Assembly: GCA_016182785.1 (NCBI GenBank)
Contig: JACPFU010000014.1
Location: 1-64,000 of the forward strand
Direction: 5' to 3'
DNA length: 64,000 nt
Origin: Lysobacterales bacterium
Lineage (GTDB): Bacteria > Pseudomonadota > Gammaproteobacteria > Xanthomonadales > Ahniellaceae
Position numbers and translations under genes: made by a program. This document shows positions 43,281 through 52,965 of this stretch, one piece after another. Each line of letters starts with the position of its first letter. The stretch's first letter is position 1. The notes under the pieces are model-generated. The model saw only the letters and a program-made list of their open reading frames with translations, was not told the origin of the DNA and did no database searches.

Positions 43281-43481
43281 TCAGCCGCCGCCAATCGCAT
43301 GCACGATCTCGACGCGATCACCCGCGCGCAGCACATGCGTTGCATGCTGCGAACGCGGCACGATCTCCAGATTCACCTCCACCGCAACCCGCTTCTCCGC
43401 AAGCCCGGCGACCTTCAGCAATTCAGCGACATCGGCGCCCTCACGCAGTTCCTGCGCGGCGCCGTTCAACAGGATGTTCAT
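43281..43481 (-). CDS. thiS: sulfur carrier protein ThiS
   Basis: A 66-residue ubiquitin-fold protein ending HAIGGG, the Gly-Gly tail that is adenylated and loaded with sulfur for thiazole synthesis. MNILLNGAAQELREG is the typical start. It precedes thiG. TACAAT (43488-43493, minus strand) lies just 7 bases before the ATG and could be a -10 box of a near-leaderless transcript, but no good -35 box accompanies it. Confidence 0.95.
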   Translation of the reverse strand: MNILLNGAAQELREGADVAELLKVAGLAEKRVAVEVNLEIVPRSQHATHVLRAGDRVEIVHAIGGG

Positions 43482-43590
43482 GGGGCGATTGTAGTCAGGA
43501 CACGGCCTCGCTGCCGATAGGTCCTGCGGCTAGACTCGGCTCGATACGGATGCCGTCCACACGGATGGCGAGCACAGGAGCCTGCAGCAC

Positions 43591-46500
43591 ATGGCCAAGG
43601 TCGATGACGACATCGTGGCGGCGATCCGGGAATTGCTGCCCAGAGACGGCACGCCCATGGGCAACCAGCGGATGCGTGAACTGATTGCCGAAGAGTTCGG
43701 CATTGCGGCCAGCGAGAGCGCCTACAACACCGCCCGCGACTGGCTGTTGCTGGAGGGGTTCCTGGCGAAGGGCATGGGTCGCGGTGGCTCGGTGCGACGT
43801 ACCGAAGCGGTGACCGCGCCGGCGCTGAAGCTGACGCTGGCGGCGCAGGAGATCCCGGAAGAAGCAAAACGCCCGAAGCCCAAGCAGGCCGACATCCAGG
43901 TGCTGCTGTCGCAACGCAAGACCGGCGAGCCGACCAAGCCGCAACGCAAGGGCGACGATGGCGCGAAGGTGATCGCGTATCGCCACGGCCAGAAACGCCG
44001 CAACAACCCGGACGTCGGCGTGGTCACCCCGGAAACCGACCCAGATCAACCGAAGACCACATGGGCTTACGACCCGCATATCGATCCTGCTCTGCAGTTC
44101 GATGTCGGTCGCGCTCAAGTTGAGCAATTGATCGACGATGCACTCGCGAGCGGCGACGACGCGACGATGCGCGCGGCACTGGAAACGCTGAAGCGAATGG
44201 GTGAGCCCTATCTCAACTGGGCCGGCAAGGCCGAGCGCACGAGCTTCGATGTCGACACCGTTTCGCTGCACGTACACGAACGCATCGATCCGGCGACCAT
44301 CCTGGCCGTGGTGCAGAAGCGCATGAAGCAGGGCTTGGATGTCGGCAGCGGTCAAACCGACATGTTCCGCGCCTGGTTCGAAGACGCGCTCCCCTATCGC
44401 GAAGCCATCGAGTTCTACAAGCACGACCGCGGCTGGTCGAACCGCTTGATCGCCGGCGATTCACTGCTGGTGATGAACTCGCTGTTGCAGAAGGAGAGCA
44501 TGGCCGGGCAGGTGCAGATGATCTACATCGACCCGCCCTACGGCATCAAATACGGCTCGAACTTCCAGCCGTTCGTGAACAAGCGCGACGTCAAGGACCG
44601 AAGCGATCAGGACCTGACCCAAGAGCCTGAAATGATCAAGGCGTTTCGCGATACGTGGGAACTGGGCATCCATTCGTACCTGACTTACCTGCGAGATCGG
44701 CTGCTACTTGCGAAGGATTTGCTGCATGAGACTGGAAGCATTTTTCTCCAGATATCGGATGAGAACTTGCATCGTGTCCGCGACCTGATGGATGAGGTAT
44801 TCGGCCCCGGCAACTTTGTTAGCCAAATCGCCTATGCAACTACGACTGGGACTGCAGATGCCCTGCTAGGAAACGAGCACGACTACTTGCTGTGGTTTGC
44901 GAAGACGAAAGACCGACTGAAGTATCGACAGTTGTGGCTCGACAAAGCGGTTGGTGACGTGAAGAGCTACAAGTACAAGATCAAGAGTGACCGATCGGAA
45001 TATCGTAGTCTCACCGCTCAGGAGAAAAGTGGCGAGGCTGTGCTGGAGAAGGAATGGCACATTGCCCAGTTCAGTTTTGCGGTTTCGCAAGATCCCGGCG
45101 CTGAAAGCGAACGCATCTACTCGTTTCAAGGCGCTGAATACGATTGTGGATCAGGCCGGCATTGGAAGACCAAGAACCCAACAGGACTAGATCGACTCGC
45201 CAAGTCGGGCCGACTTGTCGGACTCGCTTCACAGCTGAACTACGTTCGCTTGTTGGAAGACTATCGCTTGAGCCCCCTAACTAACGTGTGGAGTGATACA
45301 GGCAGCGCTGGCTATTCCTCGCAAGACCCGAAGCGGTATGTTGTGCAAACTGACACAAGCGTGATTCAGCGGTGTGTTCTGATGACGACGGATTCCGGTG
45401 ACTTGGTGCTGGATCCAACATGCGGCTCAGGCACGACTGCCCTCGTCGCTGAGAAATGGGGGCGTCGATGGATTACCTGCGACACCTCGCGCGTGGCTGT
45501 CACCCTTGCGAAACAGAGATTGATGACAGCGAGCTTCGACTACTTCGAATTGAAGTATCCGCACGAAGGTCTCCGCGGCGGATTCATCTACGGCACAGCC
45601 CCGCACGTGATGCTGAAGAATATTGCAGGAAGCGTTGAGGTCGATGAAATTTACGCGTCGCATCATCCGCTGATCGAAACCGCACTGAAGAAGCTCAACG
45701 AGGCGCTGAGGAAGCGGCCGCCGGCGGAGCAATTCGTGGTGACCGAGGGCGGGCGCAAAGGCAGCAAGCTCAACTTCGCGAAAGGCGAAGCGCTGCTGGA
45801 ATGGGAAGTGCCGTTCGATTCGCCGAAGGCGTGGTCGGAAGACGCCAAGCTTTCTGCTGCCATCTTCCACAGTGCGCGACAGACGATGCAGAAGGCGATG
45901 GATCGATCGATTGCGTCGCATGCCGACCAGGAAACGCTTTACGACCAGCCGCAGGTGTCGAAGGACAAATTGCGCATCACTGGCCCCTTCACTGTTGAAG
46001 CCGTGCCCTTCCCGACTGTGCTCGCACTCGACGAGCAAGCGCCAGCCAACGAGGCCGACGTGTCCATTGCGCGCTCCGGTGAATCCTCACGTCAGCACCG
46101 TTGGCGCGACGAGTTGTTGAAGGCCGGCATTCGCGGCAAGGGCGGACAGATGCTCAAGTTCGCCGAGCTGGAAACACTGCCCTCCGGCGAAGGCTTTCGG
46201 CACCTGCATTGCAACGGCAGCCTCGACACCGGCGAGCGCATCGTCGTCAGTTTCGGTCCCGAGCATGCCGCACTGGAACAGCGCCAGGTTGAGCTCGCCA
46301 TGCGCGAAGCCGGCGAACTGTTTCCGCGGCCGAAGATGATCGTGTTCTGCGCGTTCAACTTCGACCCCGAAGCGGCGAAGGACATCGACGCCACCAAGGG
46401 CATCGTCGCGCTCAAGGCGCAGATGAATACCGATCTGCTCACCGAAGACCTGAAGAAGGGCCGCGCCAGCAATCAGAGCTTCTGGCTGATGGGCCAACCC

Positions 46501-46866
46501 GACGTCGCTGTGCACAAGACCAAAGACGGCCGCTACCAGGTCGAGGTCCACGGCTTCGACTATTTCGACACGGCCAAGGGCGAACTCGTCTCCGGCGGCA
46601 AGGGCAAGATCGCAGCCTGGTCACTCGACACCGACTACGACGAACGCAGCCTGTTCCCGCGCCAGTTCTTCTTCCCGATGGCCGGCGCCAAGGACGGCTG
46701 GAACAAGCTCAAGAAGGACATCAAGGCCGAGCTCAACGAGGAATTGCTGGACAAGTTGCATGGCACAGTCAGCCTGCCCTTCGACGCCGCCGACAACCGC
46801 AAAATCGCCGTCAAGATCGTCGATGATCGGGGTATCGAATCTCTGAAAGTGATGGCGTTGGAATGA
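43591..46866 (+). CDS. type III-like site-specific DNA methyltransferase (Mod), beta class
   Basis: A 1091-residue methyltransferase. Residues about 1-70 look like a winged-helix DNA-binding domain. The catalytic motif IYIDPPYGIKYGS is at about 312-324 (DPPY 314-317). The SAM-binding motif comes later, DPTCGSGTTA at 608-617, the beta-class order of N6-adenine methyltransferases. Between them is a long target-recognition region (about 340-600), and after it a C-terminal part of about 470 residues typical of enlarged Mod subunits. AGGAG lies about 11 bases before the ATG. It is the first gene of a four-gene operon. The central part (about 44640-45670) is clearly less GC-rich than both ends, which suggests recombination. 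Target sequence unknown. Confidence 0.9.
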   Translation: MAKVDDDIVAAIRELLPRDGTPMGNQRMRELIAEEFGIAASESAYNTARDWLLLEGFLAKGMGRGGSVRRTEAVTAPALKLTLAAQEIPEEAKRPKPKQADIQVLLSQRKTGEPTKPQRKGDDGAKVIAYRHGQKRRNNPDVGVVTPETDPDQPKTTWAYDPHIDPALQFDVGRAQVEQLIDDALASGDDATMRAALETLKRMGEPYLNWAGKAERTSFDVDTVSLHVHERIDPATILAVVQKRMKQGLDVGSGQTDMFRAWFEDALPYREAIEFYKHDRGWSNRLIAGDSLLVMNSLLQKESMAGQVQMIYIDPPYGIKYGSNFQPFVNKRDVKDRSDQDLTQEPEMIKAFRDTWELGIHSYLTYLRDRLLLAKDLLHETGSIFLQISDENLHRVRDLMDEVFGPGNFVSQIAYATTTGTADALLGNEHDYLLWFAKTKDRLKYRQLWLDKAVGDVKSYKYKIKSDRSEYRSLTAQEKSGEAVLEKEWHIAQFSFAVSQDPGAESERIYSFQGAEYDCGSGRHWKTKNPTGLDRLAKSGRLVGLASQLNYVRLLEDYRLSPLTNVWSDTGSAGYSSQDPKRYVVQTDTSVIQRCVLMTTDSGDLVLDPTCGSGTTALVAEKWGRRWITCDTSRVAVTLAKQRLMTASFDYFELKYPHEGLRGGFIYGTAPHVMLKNIAGSVEVDEIYASHHPLIETALKKLNEALRKRPPAEQFVVTEGGRKGSKLNFAKGEALLEWEVPFDSPKAWSEDAKLSAAIFHSARQTMQKAMDRSIASHADQETLYDQPQVSKDKLRITGPFTVEAVPFPTVLALDEQAPANEADVSIARSGESSRQHRWRDELLKAGIRGKGGQMLKFAELETLPSGEGFRHLHCNGSLDTGERIVVSFGPEHAALEQRQVELAMREAGELFPRPKMIVFCAFNFDPEAAKDIDATKGIVALKAQMNTDLLTEDLKKGRASNQSFWLMGQPDVAVHKTKDGRYQVEVHGFDYFDTAKGELVSGGKGKIAAWSLDTDYDERSLFPRQFFFPMAGAKDGWNKLKKDIKAELNEELLDKLHGTVSLPFDAADNRKIAVKIVDDRGIESLKVMALE

Positions 46867-48776
46867 GCACCTTCGACAGGCAGATCACGGCAGCGGAGTT
46901 GTTCGATCGGCTCGTCAACCTCGACGAGAGCGAGCACATCGAGGCCAAGCGGGGCTCCGAAATCGGGACTTCGGTCATGGAGACGGTGTGTGCGTTCGCC
47001 AATGAGCCCGGACTCGGTGGCGGATGCATCTTCTTGGGCGTCGTTCGGGAAGAGTTCGCGTTGTTTCCGTCCTACGAGGTCTGCGGCATCGAGCAGCCGG
47101 ACAAGTTGTCCAGCGATTTGGCCAGTCGCTGCCGGGGCGACTTCAATGTTCCCGTGCGGGTCGACATCCGCCCGGACAAGCTGGATGGCAAGACCGTGCT
47201 GATGGCCTTCGTGCCCGAAGCCAACGCCAGCGACAAACCGGTCTATTTCAAGAACCAGAGTCTTCCGCGAGGCGCGTTTCGCCGAATTGGGCCGACCGAC
47301 CAGCGCTGCACGGAAGACGACTTGCAAGTGTTCTTCGACGGACGTAGCAACGAGACCTACGACCACAGCGCCATCGCCGAAACGTCGATGGAAGATATCG
47401 ATCCGGATGCGCTGGCCGACTACCGCCGTGCACGCGCCGAAGCCAGTCCTGACGCAGAGGAGTTGCGCTGGAGCGATACCGATCTCCTTCAGGCGTTGGG
47501 ATGCACGCGTTCGAGCCAAGGCAAGATGGCGTTGACGGTTGCCGGCGCCCTGCTTTTCGGAAAGCCCATGGTGCTGCGCCGCCTGTTTCCGATGATGCGC
47601 GTGGACTACATCCGCGTCCCCGGGCGGGACTGGATCCCTGATCCTGACAAGCGCTTCGACAGCATCGAGATGCGCGACCCGCTCTTTCGCCTGATCCGCC
47701 GGGCCACTGCCGCGGTGCTGGACGATCTGCCAAAGAGCTTCTCGCTCCCCGAAGGGCAACTTCAACGCCAGGATGTTTATCGGATTCCGCAGCGGGTGAT
47801 TCGCGAGGCGATCGTGAATGCCGTCATGCACCGGAATTACCGGGTTCAGAGCCCGATCCAGATCATTCGCTACAGCAACCGGCTGGAGATCATCAATCCG
47901 GGGTTTTCGCTGAAATCCCCGGAGCATCTGGGAGAGCCCGGATCCCAGACCCGAAACCCGCGAATTGCCGCCGTGCTTCACGAGACTCGGTTTGCGGAGA
48001 CCAAGGGCAGTGGCATCCGGGTCATGCGCGACATGATGGAACGCGCCGGATTGACGCCACCCGCCTTCGAGTCGGACCGCGCCCAGGACAAGTTCACGGG
48101 GCGCTACCTTTTCCACCACTTTCTGGGACCGGACGACGTGGCTTGGCTGAGCCGATTCAAGGCGCTTGCCCTGTCCGATGAGGAAGCCCGCGCCCTGATC
48201 TGGGTGCGGGAGGTCGGCGCTATCGACAACGCCACGTTCCGGGAGCTCGCACGTGTCGATGCGCTGACCGCCAGCCAGAAGCTCCGGAGGTTGCGGACCG
48301 CAGAGCTCCTCCAGCAGAAGGGCAAGGGCTCGGCGACTTATTACCTCCCCACCCCGTTGCTGCTTGGCTCCGGAGGAGGAGTGGATGATGAGGATGAAGC
48401 TCCGGATACAAGAGCGTTACCTCCGGACCTCCAGGGCTTACCTCCGGACCTCCTGCCCTTAGCTCCCAACCTCGACCAGCAATTGTCGAGGGCCGAGCTA
48501 CCTCCTGCGATCCAGATCCAACTGGCCGAGCTAGGGCAACGCAGCCGCGATCGTGATCGCCTGCGAAGTCTGCTCTTGGCGATCTGTCGCGAACGCTTCT
48601 ATCGGGTGGATGAGCTGGCGCATTTGATAACCCGAAGCCAGGAGTACCTGCGGAAGGAATACCTCTCGCCGATGATTGCCGACGGGCGCCTGGTGTATCG
48701 ATACCCGAAGGATCCGAATCATCCCCAGCAGGCCTACGGCGCACCGGAACTCCTGGCCGAGGATCGTCAGGCATGA
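46863..48776 (+). CDS. AlbA_2/Schlafen-like DNA-binding protein with GHKL-type ATPase region
   Basis: A 637-residue protein between the methyltransferase and restriction genes. The N-terminal AlbA_2 domain (about 15-150) shows ESEHIEAKRGSEIG and ETVCAFANEPGLGGG. A HATPase_c_4-type region carries VIREAIVNAVMHRNYR (about 312-327) and a later G-x-GI-x-V-M segment (TKGSGIRVMRDM). A winged-helix part follows (about 440-495), then a Pro/Leu-rich low-complexity linker (ALPPDLQGLPPDLLPLAPN) and a C-terminal helical domain. Such proteins are often called transcription regulators, but they also occur beside defence genes. The start overlaps the mod stop by four bases and the end overlaps the res start by four. 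Function here is inferred as a system component. Confidence 0.85.
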   Translation: MSTFDRQITAAELFDRLVNLDESEHIEAKRGSEIGTSVMETVCAFANEPGLGGGCIFLGVVREEFALFPSYEVCGIEQPDKLSSDLASRCRGDFNVPVRVDIRPDKLDGKTVLMAFVPEANASDKPVYFKNQSLPRGAFRRIGPTDQRCTEDDLQVFFDGRSNETYDHSAIAETSMEDIDPDALADYRRARAEASPDAEELRWSDTDLLQALGCTRSSQGKMALTVAGALLFGKPMVLRRLFPMMRVDYIRVPGRDWIPDPDKRFDSIEMRDPLFRLIRRATAAVLDDLPKSFSLPEGQLQRQDVYRIPQRVIREAIVNAVMHRNYRVQSPIQIIRYSNRLEIINPGFSLKSPEHLGEPGSQTRNPRIAAVLHETRFAETKGSGIRVMRDMMERAGLTPPAFESDRAQDKFTGRYLFHHFLGPDDVAWLSRFKALALSDEEARALIWVREVGAIDNATFRELARVDALTASQKLRRLRTAELLQQKGKGSATYYLPTPLLLGSGGGVDDEDEAPDTRALPPDLQGLPPDLLPLAPNLDQQLSRAELPPAIQIQLAELGQRSRDRDRLRSLLLAICRERFYRVDELAHLITRSQEYLRKEYLSPMIADGRLVYRYPKDPNHPQQAYGAPELLAEDRQA

Positions 48777-51586
48777 CCTCCCCCAAATCGCTCATCATCA
48801 ATTCCCCGTATGACCGCCCTCAGCGCCACTGGCGGCAAGGCACCGGCACGCAATTGAATCTTGTCGAAGGTCGGCGCGCCGCGGCGTACGAAGTGATCGA
48901 TACGCGCAACAACACGCGCCGGATCGAGTCACTGAACACGGTGAATCGCATTCGTGAACGCATGGATGCATGGAAACAGGCCGACTATCCCGGCATCACC
49001 ACCGTCACGCGCAGCCTGCTGCAGCACTGGCACGAGCGCGGTGCGCGGCAACTGCCGTTCTATTTCTGTCAGCTCGAAGCGATCGAAACCTTGATCTGGT
49101 GGGTCGAGGCGACCAACGAGTTCAAGCAGGGCATCTACCTCGAAGGCGATGGCGGACCGTGGGAGCGCATCTGCAACAAGATGGCCACGGGCAGCGGCAA
49201 GACCGCGGTGATGGCCATGATCATCACCTGGCAGACACTGAACTCGCTGACCTATCCGAAGCGCAACAAGGATTTCTCGCGAGCAATCTTCATCGTTGCG
49301 CCGGGACTGACCGTTCGCGAACGACTGCAGGTCCTGCAGCCCGGCAATCCGCTGAATGCCTACGATGAATTCAGCCTTTGTCCGTCTGCGGCCCTGCGAG
49401 AGAAACTGAACCAGGCCGTGGTCGTCATCGACAACTGGCATGCCCTGATGCCACTCAAGCAGCCCGACAAGTCGATCGTGAAGAAGGGCGCCGAGTCGGA
49501 TGAGGCCTATACCCGTCGGGTGCTCGGCAAGCTCGCTGGCTACAAGGATCTGATCGTCATCAATGACGAAGCGCACCACGCCTATCGCAAGCCAGCTGAC
49601 ATCAAGATCAGCAAGAAGGATGCGGAGGAACGCGGGATCGATCTGGAAGAGGCGACGCGTTGGATCGAGGGACTGGACCGGTTGCACAAGACGCGGCGCG
49701 TCATTCGATGTTTCGATCTGTCGGCGACGCCCTTTGCACCGACGGGCCGCACGAATACCGACGAAGGCCTGTTCACCTGGATCGTTTCGGACTTCGGTCT
49801 GAATGACGCAATCGAGGCTGGTCTCGTCAAGACACCCCGCGTAGTCGTGCGCGATGACGCGCTGCCAAATGCACGAACCTTGCGGTCCAAGCTTTACCAC
49901 CTGTATCGCGAACCAGAAGTCTCCGAAGACCTAAATGCCAAGGGCGCGCAACCCAGCGATCCTTTGCCGCAACTGGTTCAAGACGCCTACACCCTACTCG
50001 GCGCCGATTGGCTGGCGGCACTACGAGACTGGCAGGCCGCTGGCCACACTTCGCCGCCGGTCATGCTGACGGTCTGCAATCGCACCGAAACTGCGGCGCG
50101 CATCGAGAACTACTTTTCACGTGGCGATGCGCTGCTGCCGGAACTGCATGCGCCAGATCAGACGCTGCGGGTCGACTCCAAGGTTCTGGAGAAGGCAGAA
50201 ATCGGCGAGTCCACTGCGGCCGACAAGGACTACGAGCAACGCCTGCACGCCATCGTGAAGGCCTCCGGCATGGCGCCAGATCGCGAGGCGGAACTGCTCG
50301 ACTTGAAGAAAGAAGAGATCCTGCGGGCGATCGTGGACAACGTCGGCAAGCGCGGTGCTGCCGGCCAGAAACTCCAGAACGTCATTTCGGTGGCGATGTT
50401 GTCCGAGGGCTGGGACGCAAAGAACGTCACCCACATCATGGGTCTGCGTGCTTTCACTAGTCAGCTGCTGTGCGAACAGGTGATCGGACGCGGCTTGCGG
50501 CGCGTCGGTTACGACGTCGACGAGAACGGATTGTTCAAGCCCGAGTACGTCAACATTTTCGGCGTGCCGTTGTCGATCTTCCAGGACGTCGGTGATGGTG
50601 GCGAAGCGCCGCCTCCGCCGAAGCCGAGTACGCAGATCGAGTCATTGCCTGAGCGAAACAGCTTGGAGATTCGCTGGCCAAACGTGCTGCGCGTCGATCC
50701 GGTGGTGAAGTCGGTGCTGGCTGTGCGCTGGCACGAAGTCACACCGCTGCAGCTGCGTCCGGAGGCGACGCCAATCTCGGCGGACATCGCGCCCGCGCTG
50801 GGTGGCGCGACCGACTGGAGCAAGATCCACGTCATCGATCTGGAAAAGATGCCGGAAGCCTTTCGTCTGCAGCGCGTGACATTCCTGGCCGCACGCAAGG
50901 CGTTCGACCAGATGAGCGTTCAGTTCAGCGGTAATCCCGAGTACCTGATCGTGCAACTGATCCGACTCGTCGAAGAATTCATCGCATCGGACAAGCTCGA
51001 CATCCCCGGCTTGTTCCACCAGGAACCTCTACGCAAGCGCATCCTGATCACGTTGAACATCGATCGCGTCGTCCAGCACCTGTTGCGCCACGTCTACGAA
51101 CACAACAGCGAGCGCATGGAGCTGATCTTCGATGCCGACGCGCCGATCGGCTCCACCCGCCAAATGCGCACCTGGTACACGACGCGGCCGACGATTCCGA
51201 CGATGAAATCGCAAGTCAGCCATGTCGTTGGCGACAGCACCTGGGAAGGCTATGCGGCCAATCTGTTCGAACACAGCGAAGCCGTCGCCAGCTACGTCAA
51301 GAACGACCACCTCGGATTCCAGATCCACTATCTGTGGAACGGATCGCGCCGCCGCTTCATTCCGGACTTCATCGTCCGTCTGACCAACGGCAAGACCTTG
51401 GTGCTGGAAATCAAAGGCGTCGACGACGATCAGAATCGCGCCAAGCGGTCAGCACTCGCCGCATGGGTCGAGGGCGTCAACCAGAAAGGCGGCTTCGGCC
51501 GCTGGGTTTGGGATGTGGCGTTTGAGCCCAGCCAGATTCAAGACGTGATCACCAAGCACGGATCGACCCACAAGGAGGTGCAATGA
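48773..51586 (+). CDS. type III-like restriction endonuclease, DEAD-box helicase-nuclease (Res)
   Basis: A 937-residue SF2 helicase fused to a nuclease. Walker A is ATGSGKT at 138-144, Walker B is DEAH at 265-268, motif III is SATPF, and motif VI is QVIGRGLRR. Near the end, PDFIVRLTNGKTLVLEIKG carries the PD-(D/E)xK nuclease core (about 864-882). This is the Res architecture of type III restriction enzymes, which cut after ATP-driven communication between inverted sites with the Mod subunit. It is 5' overlapped by the AlbA_2 gene and 3' overlapped by an XRE gene, each by four bases. Confidence 0.92.
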   Translation: MTSPKSLIINSPYDRPQRHWRQGTGTQLNLVEGRRAAAYEVIDTRNNTRRIESLNTVNRIRERMDAWKQADYPGITTVTRSLLQHWHERGARQLPFYFCQLEAIETLIWWVEATNEFKQGIYLEGDGGPWERICNKMATGSGKTAVMAMIITWQTLNSLTYPKRNKDFSRAIFIVAPGLTVRERLQVLQPGNPLNAYDEFSLCPSAALREKLNQAVVVIDNWHALMPLKQPDKSIVKKGAESDEAYTRRVLGKLAGYKDLIVINDEAHHAYRKPADIKISKKDAEERGIDLEEATRWIEGLDRLHKTRRVIRCFDLSATPFAPTGRTNTDEGLFTWIVSDFGLNDAIEAGLVKTPRVVVRDDALPNARTLRSKLYHLYREPEVSEDLNAKGAQPSDPLPQLVQDAYTLLGADWLAALRDWQAAGHTSPPVMLTVCNRTETAARIENYFSRGDALLPELHAPDQTLRVDSKVLEKAEIGESTAADKDYEQRLHAIVKASGMAPDREAELLDLKKEEILRAIVDNVGKRGAAGQKLQNVISVAMLSEGWDAKNVTHIMGLRAFTSQLLCEQVIGRGLRRVGYDVDENGLFKPEYVNIFGVPLSIFQDVGDGGEAPPPPKPSTQIESLPERNSLEIRWPNVLRVDPVVKSVLAVRWHEVTPLQLRPEATPISADIAPALGGATDWSKIHVIDLEKMPEAFRLQRVTFLAARKAFDQMSVQFSGNPEYLIVQLIRLVEEFIASDKLDIPGLFHQEPLRKRILITLNIDRVVQHLLRHVYEHNSERMELIFDADAPIGSTRQMRTWYTTRPTIPTMKSQVSHVVGDSTWEGYAANLFEHSEAVASYVKNDHLGFQIHYLWNGSRRRFIPDFIVRLTNGKTLVLEIKGVDDDQNRAKRSALAAWVEGVNQKGGFGRWVWDVAFEPSQIQDVITKHGSTHKEVQ

Positions 51587-51873
51587 AATCCGATGTTGGC
51601 CACGTTACGCGCGGCAGCGTGTTTGACGACCCCGCGTTGTTCGATGCATCGCGTGGCGCGGAACTGAAGATGCGTGCCACGCTGCTGCTCGGTTTGCAGC
51701 AATGGCTCAACGAGAGCGGGTTGACGCAGGTCGCTGCCGCCCAGTTGCTGGAGGTGACGCAGGCCCGCGTGAGTGACATCAAGCGCGGCAAGATCAGCGC
51801 CTTCAGTCTCGACTTGCTGGTGCGGCTGGCGCAGCGCGCAGGCCTGCGCCCGGAGCTGCGCCTCGCGGCTTGA
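51583..51873 (+). CDS. small XRE-family helix-turn-helix regulator
   Basis: A 96-residue protein of the HTH_37/antitoxin-like type. LNESGLTQVAAAQLLEVTQA then RVSDIKRGKISAFSLDLLVR shows one helix-turn-helix (about 45-82). Proteins like this often act as antitoxins of HigB-type toxins, but no toxin gene lies beside it; the next gene is an unrelated exporter on the other strand. Its start overlaps the res stop (ATGA), so it belongs to the same operon and may set its expression level. Confidence 0.88.
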   Translation: MKSDVGHVTRGSVFDDPALFDASRGAELKMRATLLLGLQQWLNESGLTQVAAAQLLEVTQARVSDIKRGKISAFSLDLLVRLAQRAGLRPELRLAA

Positions 51874-51879
51874 ACCGCC

Positions 51880-52965
51880 TCAATCCAACCGCTTGCGGAA
51901 GCGCACGGTGGCGAAGGTGAGCATGAGGGCGGTGAAGACGAGCAGCACCCACAGTTCGCGCTGCAATTCGGCGAGGCTGGCGGCGCGCAGCATGATGCCG
52001 CGGATCAGGCGGATGAAGTGGGTGAGTGGCAGGATCTCGGCTAACCACTGCGCCGCCTTGGGCATGCCGGCGAACGGGAACATGAAGCCGGACAGCAGGA
52101 TCTGCGGCAGGAAGGTGAAAAAGGCCATCTGCATGGCCTGGAACTGGGTGCTGGCGAAGGTCGACAGGAACACGCCGAGGCTGAGCGCGGCGACGATGTA
52201 GGTGAGCGCGGCGACATAGACCGACAGCAGTTCGCCGCGGATCGGCACCGCGAAGATCAGCACCCCGAGCGCGAGCACGACGGTGACCTGCACGACGCCG
52301 ATCAGCACGAACGGCAACACCTTGCCGAGGATCAGCTCGAACGAGCTGACCGGCGTCGCGATCAGCATCTCGATGTTGCCGCGCTCGCGTTCACGCACGA
52401 TCGCGACCGCGGTGAACAGGGTCATGGTCATGGTCAGGATCACGCCGATCAGGCCGGGCACGGTGTTGATCGCCGAACGGCGTTCCGGGTTGTAGCGGTT
52501 CAGCACCGCCACCGTCGGCACGCGCGCCTCGGCGATGCCGGGCAACGGCATCGCCACCAGCTGCCGCGCCGCGGCCTGGATGGTCGGGTCGCTGGCGTCG
52601 ACGATCAGCTGCAGGGCCTCGTGTTCGCGCGAGGCCAGGCGCCGTTCCAGATCGTGCGGGATGACCAGGATCATGCTGATCTCGCCGCGCCGCATTGCGC
52701 TGTCTGCGGCCTCGGGCGAACGCAGGATCGCGAGCACGTCGGCCACCTGCGAATGCGCGACGGTCTCGATGATGCGCCGGCTCGCGCTACTGCCCGACTG
52801 GTCGACGACCGCGGCGCTGAGATGGCGCACGTCGAGGTTGATCGCGAAGCCGAACAGCAGCAGCTGGATGGTCGGGATGCCGAGGATCATCGCCGCGGTC
52901 AGGCGGTCGCGCCGCAGCTGCTTGAGCTCCTTGACGATGATCGCGAGCAGGCGCAGCCAGTTCAT
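51880..52965 (-). CDS. ABC-2 type exporter permease (YbhR/YhhJ-like)
   Basis: A 361-residue inner-membrane permease. One helix near the N-terminus (RLTAAMILGIPTIQLLLFGF) is followed by a large periplasmic loop (about 45-165) and five more helices, with IVRERERGNIEMLIATPV and LPLTHFIRLIRGIMLR as family motifs. It forms a three-gene exporter with the ATPase (4-base overlap) and the HlyD-like lipoprotein. The substrate is unknown; relatives move drugs or membrane components. Confidence 0.93.
   Translation of the reverse strand: MNWLRLLAIIVKELKQLRRDRLTAAMILGIPTIQLLLFGFAINLDVRHLSAAVVDQSGSSASRRIIETVAHSQVADVLAILRSPEAADSAMRRGEISMILVIPHDLERRLASREHEALQLIVDASDPTIQAAARQLVAMPLPGIAEARVPTVAVLNRYNPERRSAINTVPGLIGVILTMTMTLFTAVAIVRERERGNIEMLIATPVSSFELILGKVLPFVLIGVVQVTVVLALGVLIFAVPIRGELLSVYVAALTYIVAALSLGVFLSTFASTQFQAMQMAFFTFLPQILLSGFMFPFAGMPKAAQWLAEILPLTHFIRLIRGIMLRAASLAELQRELWVLLVFTALMLTFATVRFRKRLD

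Noticed and set aside
43482..43590. TPP riboswitch upstream of thiS-thiG
   Set aside because: No thi-box sequence or room for the aptamer is seen in the short divergent gap.
51583..51873. Toxin-antitoxin pair formed by the XRE protein
   Set aside because: No toxin-sized gene lies beside it; its coupling is to the restriction gene.
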